From positions 1 to 60,448 of IMG/VR virus record IMGVR_UViG_3300025099_000002: 60,448 nt of DNA. One strand, written 5' to 3'. A program made the translations under genes and the position numbers. Under the pieces are notes generated by a model. The model was given only the letters and a program-made list of their open reading frames with translations, was not told the origin of the DNA and did no database searches. The DNA comes from a virus. This document shows positions 31,895 to 40,339 of this stretch, one piece after another. How positions within the stretch are numbered: the stretch's first letter is position 1; each line of letters begins with the position of its first letter.

Positions 31895-32101
31895 ATGAGA
31901 AAAGTTATACTTAGTAGTACCCACCCAGTAAAATCGCTACACGGTCACACGCAAGCTGAGTGGGATCTCTTGTCAGAGGAAGAGAAGTTACACGCTTGGT
32001 TAAAGACGTGTCCGTTTGATTACCTGATGGTAGGCATCGAGGAAGGACTAAGAACTGTAAACTTTGTTGTAGAGGAAACTATAGATGATGAAGATAGTTA
32101 A
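31895..32101 (+). CDS. Small early protein (68 aa)
   Basis: Basic start (MRKVILSSTHPVKSLHGHT), acidic end (EETIDDEDS), a Trp-containing middle (AWLKTCPFDYLMVGI). It overlaps the next mini-gene. No family recognised. Confidence 0.64.
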   Translation: MRKVILSSTHPVKSLHGHTQAEWDLLSEEEKLHAWLKTCPFDYLMVGIEEGLRTVNFVVEETIDDEDS

Positions 32102-32189
32102 GTCTGTTATAAACAGTATACTATATTTTATGTTTTTATGTTTTGTTACATACGTTTTTTATGGTGTAGCATTTAGTTTTATTTCATGA
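32085..32189 (+). CDS. Small membrane protein (34 aa)
   Basis: A single long hydrophobic segment (SILYFMFLCFVTYVFYGVAF) makes up most of the product. It starts inside the previous gene and ends in an ATGA overlap with the next. Could be a membrane-acting early peptide. Confidence 0.5.
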   Translation: MMKIVKSVINSILYFMFLCFVTYVFYGVAFSFIS

Positions 32190-32356
32190 GTGTTGATGGT
32201 GAGGAGGATGACCCAGTTGATGATTGGGCATCCACCGACTTAACTAAATTAGAGGATAAAGGAGAAGATAATGTTCCTATCAAAAAAGATGAGGGAGAAG
32301 ATAAATCAGTACGCAGTAGCACAACACAAACTAAGAAGAAAAAGAATGAGAAATAA
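32186..32356 (+). CDS. Small charged protein overlapping another frame (56 aa)
   Basis: Acidic start (SVDGEEDDPVDDWASTDL) and basic Lys tail (TQTKKKKNEK), predicted disordered. Starts by ATGA overlap with the upstream gene. Its last 86 bases are also covered, in another frame, by the gene at 32271-32432. One of the two might not be translated. Confidence 0.48.
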   Translation: MSVDGEEDDPVDDWASTDLTKLEDKGEDNVPIKKDEGEDKSVRSSTTQTKKKKNEK

Positions 32357-32432
32357 ATGTAGACTTATTGATGCATTTATGGGAAAAGACTTTTGTTCTC
32401 ACGCTTGGTCATACTGGGTTACAAATAAATGA
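32271..32432 (+). CDS. Small basic protein coupled to the integrase (53 aa)
   Basis: Strong ribosome site (AAAGGAGAAGATA before ATG) and an ATGA overlap with the recombinase start. Very basic N-terminus (SKKMREKINQY; LRRKRMRNKC), then CRLIDAFMGKDFC. Size, charge and place directly before an integrase fit a recombination directionality factor, but no excisionase motif was recognised. Confidence 0.5.
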   Translation: MFLSKKMREKINQYAVAQHKLRRKRMRNKCRLIDAFMGKDFCSHAWSYWVTNK

Positions 32433-33358
32433 AACGAAAGAAGTTAGTTATATCAGAAAGTTCAACAGTTAGACAGGCGTGTGAGTTTTACTTTAGCACC
32501 CCTGCCTATCTTAAAATATCAGGTAGAAGCCAAAAAGATTATTACAACACTATGATTAAAGCGTGTAACACACCCGTGCAAAACAATAAGTTGTTCGGTG
32601 GCATACGATTAAAAGACGTTAGGTTTAAACACGCTACTCATTTATATGATACTTGGTTAGCTAACATAGGTGTCAGACAAGCTAACTTTCATCGTACTTG
32701 TATGAGTATTGTTTTTAATACTGCTATACGTAATGAAGCTATTGTATCTAATCCAATGTCTTTAGTTAAAGGCACACCAGATACGGCTCGTAAAGTTAAA
32801 TGGACAGAGAACCAAGTAAAACTATTTTTAGCTACTGCCTTTAGTGAATACAGGTGGAAAGCAATAGGCTTGATAGCTTATATGGCATATGAATGGGGTC
32901 AAAGACCTGGAGATATGCGTAATTTAAAGTGGGATACATTAAACTTAAATGAGAAAAGACTAGACTTAGAACAAAGTAAAAGAAGAGCTAATGTACACTT
33001 ACCAATTAGTGATGATCTTATAAAAATACTTAAGAAGCAGTATGAATACGTTAAAGATATTTCTGAATACGTTGCACCTCGTGTGTATCCTAGAAATGGT
33101 GGCTACTCACCGTATAATATGTCAGAGATATCTACTTTAGCTAATGAAGTTAAAGAAGAGGCAGGTCTACCTAAAGAGTTATGGATTATGGACTTAAGAC
33201 GTACAGTTATAACTGAAATGGTTGAAGCAGGAGTTGACGTTACAGGTATCATGCAAGTTAGTGGACACAGTAGTCCTGATAGCGTCACGCCTTATCTAGT
33301 TAATACTTTTCGTGGGGCATCAACAGCATTAAATAAAAGAAAGGCTAATAAAGAATGA
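32429..33358 (+). CDS. int: Tyrosine recombinase / integrase (309 aa)
   Basis: Core-binding N-terminal part (to about 110) and catalytic C-terminal domain. Catalytic residues: R159 (WGQRPGDMR), a Lys in the beta hairpin (EQSKRRANVHL), R257 (MDLRRTVI), H280 (SGHSS) and Y289 (VTPYLVNT). The usual His before LRRT is Met (M254). Family members cut and rejoin DNA at a short core site. It overlaps both neighbours by ATGA. No repressor or att site was found beside it; HMO-2011-type phages are known to carry an integrase while being isolated as lytic. Confidence 0.9.
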   Translation: MKRKKLVISESSTVRQACEFYFSTPAYLKISGRSQKDYYNTMIKACNTPVQNNKLFGGIRLKDVRFKHATHLYDTWLANIGVRQANFHRTCMSIVFNTAIRNEAIVSNPMSLVKGTPDTARKVKWTENQVKLFLATAFSEYRWKAIGLIAYMAYEWGQRPGDMRNLKWDTLNLNEKRLDLEQSKRRANVHLPISDDLIKILKKQYEYVKDISEYVAPRVYPRNGGYSPYNMSEISTLANEVKEEAGLPKELWIMDLRRTVITEMVEAGVDVTGIMQVSGHSSPDSVTPYLVNTFRGASTALNKRKANKE

Positions 33359-34143
33359 ATGTTAAGTCTCACCTAGATACTTTAACGATAGCTGAGGGTC
33401 AGCGTTTAAGAATGGATTGCCCACAGTGCAGAGCTAAAAATACATTTACTGTATGGAAGGATGACGGTGTATTAGTTTACCACTGCTTCAAACTTAGTTG
33501 TACAGTTAGGGGTGCATACGGAATAGGCATGACTGCTGATGAGATTAAAGTTAAGATGCAGGGTCACTCTACCGATAAGCCTATTGATACAGAGCGTATG
33601 GTAGTGCCAGAGTACTTAGTTAAACCATCACATCAACACACAGAAATGCAAAAGTTTATAAGGAAATGGAACCTTTATACAGAAGACTTAATGTATGACG
33701 TTAAGGATAGTCGTGCAGTATTTCTGATAAAAGAAAACAACAGGTTGCTAGATGCCACTGGTAGATCTTTAAATGGGTCTAAACCTAAGTGGTTTAGGTA
33801 TACAGGAGAAGCTACTGTTTTTACAAGAGTGTTAGGTAACTCAAACGATACAGTAGTAATAGTTGAGGATGTCATTAGTGCTATAACTATTGCACATCTT
33901 TTTCCTAGAACAACGGGGTTAGCTATCTTAGGTACTTCACTAGGTGAGGCTCAAATGCAACACATACAAAACTATTCTAAGGTAGTTGTAGCGTTAGACC
34001 CTGATGCCGCACACAAGACCTTGACATACAAACGAGAGATAGAGGCTTGGACAGGATTAAACACTATAGCCATGCGGCTAGAAGATGATATAAAATATAA
34101 AATAGAGGACGACATAGCTAAGTTAGAAAGGATATTACAATGA
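33355..34143 (+). CDS. DNA primase with zinc finger and TOPRIM domain (262 aa)
   Basis: Corresponds to the primase half of T7 gp4. The zinc-binding module has C22-C25 (CPQC) and C44-C49 (HCFKLSC). The TOPRIM core shows VVIVEDVISAITI (Glu) and VALDPDAA (DxD). It makes RNA primers on the lagging strand. The helicase is a separate gene two genes downstream. Overlaps the integrase and the next gene by 4 bases each. Confidence 0.88.
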   Translation: MNVKSHLDTLTIAEGQRLRMDCPQCRAKNTFTVWKDDGVLVYHCFKLSCTVRGAYGIGMTADEIKVKMQGHSTDKPIDTERMVVPEYLVKPSHQHTEMQKFIRKWNLYTEDLMYDVKDSRAVFLIKENNRLLDATGRSLNGSKPKWFRYTGEATVFTRVLGNSNDTVVIVEDVISAITIAHLFPRTTGLAILGTSLGEAQMQHIQNYSKVVVALDPDAAHKTLTYKREIEAWTGLNTIAMRLEDDIKYKIEDDIAKLERILQ

Positions 34144-34313
34144 GTATATGTGGTGAGATAGAGAATGTTAAAGTAGAGATAGAGACACTAGAAGAGTTAA
34201 TTAAAAATGAACCTAAAGATGGGTTTAATGCTTGTAGTAATATATCCGTTATGGTTTTAGATTCTATTAGATCAGCTAAGAAAAGACTAAAAGAACTGGA
34301 AGCCGCTCAATGA
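34140..34313 (+). CDS. Small helical protein between primase and helicase (57 aa)
   Basis: Two helices rich in Glu and Lys (ENVKVEIETLEELIKN; DSIRSAKKRLKELEAA) with two Cys between. It is joined to primase and helicase genes by ATGA overlaps on both sides. Possibly a bridging factor for the split primase/helicase; function unknown. Confidence 0.62.
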   Translation: MSICGEIENVKVEIETLEELIKNEPKDGFNACSNISVMVLDSIRSAKKRLKELEAAQ

Positions 34314-35536
34314 TGGAACTGGCTCTCATCAAAACGATGATGAATAAAGAGTTCTATGAAAGACATAAAGGTATACGTTGCCCAGATAAAATCTTTACTA
34401 AAGACACTCGTAAAATTAAACAATCACTAGATGTCGCTATGAAAGAATACGACACTGACTTATCAGCATCAGACTTAGAAGCTCTATTCTTTTCTACTAA
34501 TCAGACTATGACTACATCAAACAAAGAGATGTATAAAATACTTTTTAGTAAGCTAACTAAAGAACAACCCATGAATGATAGCATAGCTGAAGAGGTGCTA
34601 TCTAAATTGTTTCAACAAGTTGTAGGCGAAGAGGTAGCTAACTTAGGTTTTGATTACGTTAATGGTACAACCAATTCGCTAGAGCCTCTGCGTAACATCT
34701 TAGAAAAATATCAGGATGACTTTACGCCTAACCTCAAGATTGAGTACGGTGACATATCTTTTGAAACAATACTTAAATCTTCGAAGATACAATCACAATG
34801 GAAGTTTAACATACCTAGCTTAAAGCGTAAGGTAGAAGGTATCTCTGGTGGTCACTTTATAATTGTAGGAGCTAGACCTAATACAGGTAAGACTTCTTTC
34901 CATGCTTCCTCTATAGCTGCACCTAATGGTTTTGCTCACCAAGGTGCTAAATGTATGGTGCTGTGCAACGAAGAAGACTACATTAGAGTAGCCGCTAGGT
35001 ACTTATGTGCAGCTTCTAGTATGTCTCTAGAAGAGATTAATACTAATCAATCTTTAGCTATGTCACGATACAGTAAAGTCCGTAAAAACATAACAATTAT
35101 AGATAGTACATCTAAAGACTTAGCGTGGGTTGAATCTATTATAAAACAAGATGAGCCAGACATAGTTATCATAGATATCGGAGATAAGTTTGCACCTAAG
35201 ACAAGTGATAAGTCTGATGTATACCTAAAAGATGCCGCTATATACGCACGTAACATAGCTAAACAGTACAACTGTGCAGTGATATGGATGTCACAGCTCA
35301 ATGCTGAAGCTGAAGGTAGGGTGCGTGTAGATCAATCTATGCTTGAAGGTAGCCGAACAGGTAAAGCCGCTGAAGCGGATCTTATATTACTTGTAGCTCG
35401 TAACCCTATAACGGATGAGAGCGAAGAAGAAGACAGACAGAGGCACTTAGTAATAGCTAAGAATAAGTTAACAGGAGGCTGGCACGGTACTATTCATTGT
35501 AACTTAGACGGTGAACGCAGTCAGTACTTGGTGTAG
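34310..35536 (+). CDS. Replicative DNA helicase, DnaB/T7 gp4-like (408 aa)
   Basis: RecA-fold helicase. Walker A GARPNTGKTS at 187-196 (K194) and Walker B with VIIDIGDKF. Later WMSQLNAEAEG and SRTGKAAEADL match the sensor and arginine-finger regions. The N-terminal 150 residues are helical, as in DnaB linker domains. It unwinds DNA ahead of the polymerase. It is separated from the primase by a 57-residue gene. Followed by the polymerase after two bases. Confidence 0.87.
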   Translation: MMELALIKTMMNKEFYERHKGIRCPDKIFTKDTRKIKQSLDVAMKEYDTDLSASDLEALFFSTNQTMTTSNKEMYKILFSKLTKEQPMNDSIAEEVLSKLFQQVVGEEVANLGFDYVNGTTNSLEPLRNILEKYQDDFTPNLKIEYGDISFETILKSSKIQSQWKFNIPSLKRKVEGISGGHFIIVGARPNTGKTSFHASSIAAPNGFAHQGAKCMVLCNEEDYIRVAARYLCAASSMSLEEINTNQSLAMSRYSKVRKNITIIDSTSKDLAWVESIIKQDEPDIVIIDIGDKFAPKTSDKSDVYLKDAAIYARNIAKQYNCAVIWMSQLNAEAEGRVRVDQSMLEGSRTGKAAEADLILLVARNPITDESEEEDRQRHLVIAKNKLTGGWHGTIHCNLDGERSQYLV

Positions 35537-35538
35537 CT

Positions 35539-37587
35539 ATGAGACTAGTATTAGATGTAGAGAATACAGTAACTAAACGAGGTGGTAAGAAACATCTAGA
35601 TCCCTTTGAGCCAACAAACTCTCTAGTACAGGTAGGGTTTAAGAACGTAGACATACCAACAGAGAGATATATGCTTACGTTTGATCACACTGAATATAAG
35701 GATACTAGTGGTGCTAACTATAAGTTAGTACAGCAAGCATTAGACGAGACTACACTACTCATCATGCACAATGCTCAGTACGACTTGATGTGGCTCTGGG
35801 CGAGTGGCTTCAAGTATGATGGGGCGGTGTGGGATACGATGCTGGCGGCATACATACTCATACGAGGACAAAAGTTTCCGCTGTCCTTAGAGCAATGTGC
35901 TATCAGAGCAAACTTACCTTTTCAGAAAGATGATACACTCAAGGCTTACTTTAAGAAAGGTTACAACACAGATGAGATACCTCTTGATGAGTTAACTTAT
36001 TACTTAGGGTGTGACTTAGATACTACGTGTGCCTTGTATGAACACCAACTCAAGAGTTATTCTTTAGATGAATCATTAGGCATGGTTACTGTAAGAGATC
36101 TAACATTTAAAGTTTGTCAGACGCTTACTCGTATGTATATGTCAGGCTTTAAGGTAGACAGAGCCGCATTAGTAAAAGTGCGTACTGAGTTTGAGAATGA
36201 GAAAGCAATACTAGAAGATAGGTTGCACGATCAAGTCAAGCTATTAATGGGTGACACTCCTATTAATTTAAACTCCCCAGAACAAATGTCACAAGTTATA
36301 TTTAGCCGTAAGGTAGATAATAAGAAAGAGTGGGCTGATTTATTTGAGCATACTAGGACACCTGCTGAGTACAAAGATGCCGTAGAAGCTAACAGTAAAT
36401 TAATTAGGCGTACAACTGCTTACACTTGCCCTGTATGTTTAGGTGAAGGTAAGACCTATAAAACTAAGAAAGATGGCACTCGTTTCGCTAAACCTAATAG
36501 GTGTGTGGGGTGTGATACTCGTGGCTATCAACTGAAGCAATTAAATCAGTTAGCTGGGCTAGGACTTATTGCACCCTCGAAGAAGTGGGTTAGTGCTAAT
36601 GGTTTTAGTACGAGTAAACAGAACTTAGATACACTAATAGCTACAGCTAAGAATAATAATATGGATGAAGCTATAAAGTTCTTGACTGATTTAAAAAGAC
36701 TATCTGCTGTATCGTCTTACTTATCTTCTTTCGTTGAAGGTATAGATATATTTACTAAACCAGATAACTTCTTACACGTAAGTCTTACACAACACGTAAC
36801 ATCTACAGGTAGGTTCTCAGGTCGTAATCCTAATATGCAGAATATGCCCCGTGGAAATACGTTCCCAGTTAAGAAAGTGTTTATATCTAGATGGGATGGC
36901 GGTCAGATCCTGGAGGCAGACTTCGCTCAACTAGAGTTCCGTGTAGCTGCATTTCTCTCACAAGACCCTGTAGCTATCACAGAGATCAACCAAGGGTTTG
37001 ATGTACATAGCTACACAGCTAAAGTTATTAGTGATGCAGGGCAGCCTATTTCTCGTACTACCGCAAAATCTCATACATTTGCCCCTCTTTTTGGTGCGAG
37101 TTCATATGGTAAATCAAAAGCAGAGGGTGCATACTACGATCACTTTAACGAGAAGTACCAAGGCATAGCTGCTTGGCATCAGAGTTTAGCTGAAGAGGCG
37201 TTACGCTTCGAGAAGATTACTACACCCAGCGGAAGGCAGTACGCTTTTCCTAAAGTAGTACGTAGGCAAAATGGTGGAGTGTCTAGCTTCACTATGATTA
37301 AGAATTACCCTGTGCAAGGGTTTAGTACTGGAGATATAGTACCCCTTGTATTGGTAGAACTAGAGGAGAGACTAAGTAAACTGCAGTCTTGTCTAGTTAA
37401 TACGGTGCATGACTCAACAGTAGTTGACGTACACCCTACAGAGATACCTTACGTCATATCTATAATAGATACACTTAACAAAGATCTTAATGTTATCATA
37501 GAAGAAACGTATGGTGTGACCATGAACGTTCCACTACTTTTAGAAGCTAAAATAGGAGCTAATTGGCTTGACACAAAAGACGTTTGA
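35539..37587 (+). CDS. polA: Family A DNA polymerase with DnaJ-like zinc insertion (682 aa)
   Basis: The 3'-5' exonuclease domain has Exo I D6/E8 (LDVEN), Exo II HNAQYDL and Exo III YYLGCDLD. Then, at 297-329, comes a zinc finger: C297PVC300LGEG and C322VGC325DTRG, a half-DnaJ cysteine motif. The polymerase domain has motif A D461 (ADFAQLEFR), motif B R506-K510-F514-F518 (RTTAKSHTFAPLFG) and motif C H624-D625 (VHDST). From memory, this insertion is the signature of HMO-2011-type phages. F514 sits at the position called 762 in E. coli Pol I. The residue normally Tyr in motif B (Y766) is Phe here. Confidence 0.95.
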   Translation: MRLVLDVENTVTKRGGKKHLDPFEPTNSLVQVGFKNVDIPTERYMLTFDHTEYKDTSGANYKLVQQALDETTLLIMHNAQYDLMWLWASGFKYDGAVWDTMLAAYILIRGQKFPLSLEQCAIRANLPFQKDDTLKAYFKKGYNTDEIPLDELTYYLGCDLDTTCALYEHQLKSYSLDESLGMVTVRDLTFKVCQTLTRMYMSGFKVDRAALVKVRTEFENEKAILEDRLHDQVKLLMGDTPINLNSPEQMSQVIFSRKVDNKKEWADLFEHTRTPAEYKDAVEANSKLIRRTTAYTCPVCLGEGKTYKTKKDGTRFAKPNRCVGCDTRGYQLKQLNQLAGLGLIAPSKKWVSANGFSTSKQNLDTLIATAKNNNMDEAIKFLTDLKRLSAVSSYLSSFVEGIDIFTKPDNFLHVSLTQHVTSTGRFSGRNPNMQNMPRGNTFPVKKVFISRWDGGQILEADFAQLEFRVAAFLSQDPVAITEINQGFDVHSYTAKVISDAGQPISRTTAKSHTFAPLFGASSYGKSKAEGAYYDHFNEKYQGIAAWHQSLAEEALRFEKITTPSGRQYAFPKVVRRQNGGVSSFTMIKNYPVQGFSTGDIVPLVLVELEERLSKLQSCLVNTVHDSTVVDVHPTEIPYVISIIDTLNKDLNVIIEETYGVTMNVPLLLEAKIGANWLDTKDV

Positions 37588-37596
37588 TGGTATAAC
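37568..37596 (+). promoter_or_regulatory. Promoter inside the end of polA
   Basis: TTGACA (37568-37573), 17-base spacer, TATAAC (37591-37596), overlapping the last codons of the polymerase. It would start transcription near 37603, about 27 bases before the next ATG. This gives the ssDNA-binding-position gene and nucleotide genes their own promoter. Confidence 0.72.
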
Positions 37597-37629
37597 TTAA
37601 CTTCATTTTTTGACAACAAAGGATACAAA

Positions 37630-38523
37630 ATGTCAGATATAGCATTAGTACCTCAAGAGGGTACATCAATTAAGGAAATGATGGGTATACCCGTCTACAC
37701 AAATACAGTTTCTCAGTCTTCTTTAGCTCAACTTAGTCTTTTAAATAAGTCTATTATGGGTGAAGTAGAAGTGAATGGTAAGAAAGTTAAAACTGAAATA
37801 GTACCGCCTACATCTTTTAAGCTTAGTTTAAGTAAAGAAGAGAATTTATATAGTGATGGTGTAGAAATACGAACTTTCTCTGTAAGAGAGAGATGGAGTA
37901 AGTGGTTAGCTGAAGACAATAACTTCTTAAAAAGTGTCACAATAAGTCCTGCTCAAGGTAGTATATTTAGTATGGATCTTAAAGATACACAGGGTGGCTT
38001 TAATGGTAACAGGCATATGGGTTACGTTGAAGACTTCTATACTCTTACGCCTGATCAACAGCAATCTATACGTAATGTGAAAAGAACTGTTCTTGTCTTA
38101 GGTGAAGTTAAACTTAATAATCCTGTCGATGAAGAAGGTGTTATTAAAGAGGATTACATAGATAAGTGGACACCTTGCGTATTTGAGTTCAAGAATATGC
38201 CTTCTTATAATAAACTTAAAAAGGTATACACTGCATTACAAAGTAAAAGTGGAGAGACAGGTACTATAGTATATTCTCAAAAACTTAATGGTGTAGAAGC
38301 TACGATGGCTAACGGTAACACTTATGCTGTTTTTGAATCTGAGGTAGGAGATAAGATAGGTCACTTAGAGGATGACTCTGATAAACTTATTATCTTTTCT
38401 GATTGGATAACTAAGCACGATAAGTATGTAAATGATGAATGGGATAGAGCTAATGTAAGTTCGTTTAGTGCTACTGATGCTGACCTAGTAGCTTCAATGG
38501 TTAATGTTGAGGAATCCAATTAA
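37630..38523 (+). CDS. Protein at the single-strand-DNA-binding position (297 aa)
   Basis: A soluble mixed protein with long beta segments, an acidic C-terminal end (SDWITKHDKYVNDEW, then VNVEESN) and no catalytic motif seen. The location between polymerase and exonuclease plus an own promoter suggests abundant production, as for T7 gp2.5. The acidic tail also fits single-strand binding proteins. Identity not proven. Coupled to the next gene by TAATG. Confidence 0.5.
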   Translation: MSDIALVPQEGTSIKEMMGIPVYTNTVSQSSLAQLSLLNKSIMGEVEVNGKKVKTEIVPPTSFKLSLSKEENLYSDGVEIRTFSVRERWSKWLAEDNNFLKSVTISPAQGSIFSMDLKDTQGGFNGNRHMGYVEDFYTLTPDQQQSIRNVKRTVLVLGEVKLNNPVDEEGVIKEDYIDKWTPCVFEFKNMPSYNKLKKVYTALQSKSGETGTIVYSQKLNGVEATMANGNTYAVFESEVGDKIGHLEDDSDKLIIFSDWITKHDKYVNDEWDRANVSSFSATDADLVASMVNVEESN

Positions 38524-39386
38524 TGCATCCTACCGAGCTTAAAGTTAATCTGTTTTTACAGAACGCTCTTGAGGGTAAGACGACTATAACTGAGGAGGTG
38601 GCTGATAAGGTTGCCTCTGACGTTAGGTCAGCAATGCTTAAGCAATTCTCTGGTGGTCCAAGAGATGATTTTCGTTTACGTATGAGTAACATAGGTAAGC
38701 CTACGTGTCAGTTGTGGCATCAAAAGAATAAAGCTGAAAGTAAAGCACCCTACGAACCTCACTTTTTAATTAACATGATTATAGGTGACATCGTTGAGGC
38801 AGTGTTTAAAGGGTTACTTACATCTGCAGGGATTGTGTTTGACGACAACGATACAGTATCTTTAGATTTAGGGGAGTTAGGTCATATAAAAGGTGAGTAT
38901 GATATGATACTAGATGGTGCTGTTGATGATGTTAAGTCAGCTAGTAACTACTCATTTAACACACGCTTTTCTTCTTTTGAGAAACTAATAGAGAAAGATA
39001 CTTTTGGTTATATACCACAGTTAGTAGGGTATGGTGTAGCCGCTGATAAAAATATAGGAGGTTTCTGGGTAATTAATAAAGAGAACGGTTCTTTTAAATA
39101 CGTTAACATTAATGCAGTAGATAAAGAATCCGTACTAGAAAAAATAAAAGAAACGGTGTCGTATATACAAGAGGATAAACCTTTTGAACGCTGTTTCGAA
39201 CCTGTACCTGAGTATCACAACAGACAACCTTCAGGCAATATGAAATTAGGTGAGACGTGTAGATGGTGCAACTTTAAGAGTGTTTGTTGGGAGAACCTAC
39301 AGACCTTACCTTCCAGGGTATCAAAAGCAAGAGTGTTACCTATGGTAGATTACGTATTAATAAATGACAATAAGGAAGCAGTTTAA
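38523..39386 (+). CDS. PD-(D/E)XK nuclease, Cas4/RecB-like (287 aa)
   Basis: Core motif at about 120-145: GHIKGEYDMILDG, then VDDVKSAS, giving the D...(E/D)xK signature. A C-terminal Cys group (CRWCNFKSVCW with an upstream Cys) resembles the metal or iron-sulphur site of Cas4/AddB-type nucleases. In this gene neighbourhood it likely takes the role of the T7 gp6 exonuclease in degrading host DNA and recombination. Overlaps the previous gene (TAATG). Confidence 0.8.
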   Translation: MHPTELKVNLFLQNALEGKTTITEEVADKVASDVRSAMLKQFSGGPRDDFRLRMSNIGKPTCQLWHQKNKAESKAPYEPHFLINMIIGDIVEAVFKGLLTSAGIVFDDNDTVSLDLGELGHIKGEYDMILDGAVDDVKSASNYSFNTRFSSFEKLIEKDTFGYIPQLVGYGVAADKNIGGFWVINKENGSFKYVNINAVDKESVLEKIKETVSYIQEDKPFERCFEPVPEYHNRQPSGNMKLGETCRWCNFKSVCWENLQTLPSRVSKARVLPMVDYVLINDNKEAV

Positions 39387-39601
39387 TGAACAGGACGTTT
39401 ACAATAGACGATAAATCTTACGCAGAAGAAGATATGAATGAAGATCAAAAACGATTATTTAACACCATATTAAACATACAAAATGAAATAGGGTCAGTTA
39501 AATTAAAGTTTGATAGCTACGACACTTACGCTAAAGTCCTTAGCCAACAATTAGCACATTCTTTAACTTCAGAGAGTGCTGATAAGCCAAGTGAAACGTA
39601 G
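39386..39601 (+). CDS. Small helical protein (71 aa)
   Basis: Helical acidic protein (DEDMNEDQKRLF-like; NTILNIQNEIGSVKLKF) with a tail LTSESADKPSET. Coupled to the preceding nuclease gene (TAATG) and overlapping the endonuclease gene. No family recognised, though such bridging proteins commonly lie here. Confidence 0.62.
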   Translation: MNRTFTIDDKSYAEEDMNEDQKRLFNTILNIQNEIGSVKLKFDSYDTYAKVLSQQLAHSLTSESADKPSET

Positions 39602-40037
39602 ATACAATCCTAAATGGAATACCTATCGTAGTGGCTTAGAAGACAGATTAGTAGAGAGTCTATCTAAAATACAAAAAGAAGTCAGGTATGAGCAGTTAAA
39701 GATAGAGTGGGAAGACTTACGCTATCGTACTTACACGCCTGACTTTTTATTAGACAACGGTATTATAGTTGAAGCTAAAGGTATGTTTGACTCTGAAGAT
39801 AGGCATAAACACAAGTGTGTTAGAAAACAACATCCTGAATTAGATATACGTTTTGTGTTTAGTAACGCTAAAGCTAAGTTGTATAAGGGTGCTAAGAGTA
39901 CTTATTCAGATTGGTGTGATAAGAATAAATTTAAGTGGTCACACAGAATAATACCTGAAGTTTGGTTAAAAGAAAAAGGCAGACGTACAACGAAGAAGGT
40001 AGTTAAGCTTAAACAAAAAAGAAGGAAAGCAATATGA
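39591..40037 (+). CDS. T7 endonuclease I-like Holliday junction resolvase (148 aa)
   Basis: Close match to T7 gp3: SGLEDRLVESLSK, then YTPDFLL with the catalytic Asp, IVEAKGMFDSEDR with ExK, and KQHPELDIRFVFS. Lengths agree (T7 gp3 is 149 aa). It cuts branched DNA before packaging and helps digest host DNA. The start is placed at GTG 39591 (KRRYNPKW); a GTG five codons earlier is also possible but overlaps the previous gene further. Confidence 0.9.
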   Translation: MKRRYNPKWNTYRSGLEDRLVESLSKIQKEVRYEQLKIEWEDLRYRTYTPDFLLDNGIIVEAKGMFDSEDRHKHKCVRKQHPELDIRFVFSNAKAKLYKGAKSTYSDWCDKNKFKWSHRIIPEVWLKEKGRRTTKKVVKLKQKRRKAI

Positions 40038-40339
40038 CAGATGGTATAAAGAGTGACCATACTTATTTGTTAGCTTTTATTGCATCTGATCACGATACGT
40101 TTGAGGAGTGGGATGATCAATTTGAAATGAACGCAGTAATAAGTCCTAACAACAGAGACACCAAAGAAACAAAGAGTTACTTCTTAACACTTATACGACT
40201 ACTACAGCATTGTACGTTTCTGTTGAATGAAGATGATACCTTCCGTGAATTTGTACAAAACGATCTTATAGATTTAGAACAAAAAGAAAGAGGCAGTAAC
40301 GTGATTAGTTTATTCAGTCCTACGAAGGGGTCAGCATAA
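40034..40339 (+). CDS. Unknown protein (101 aa)
   Basis: Helical acidic protein (DHTYLLAFIASDHDTFEEW; LIRLLQHCTFLLNEDDTF) ending ISLFSPTKGSA. Starts in ATGA overlap with the resolvase. No family recognised. Sits among DNA metabolism genes. Confidence 0.64.
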   Translation: MTDGIKSDHTYLLAFIASDHDTFEEWDDQFEMNAVISPNNRDTKETKSYFLTLIRLLQHCTFLLNEDDTFREFVQNDLIDLEQKERGSNVISLFSPTKGSA

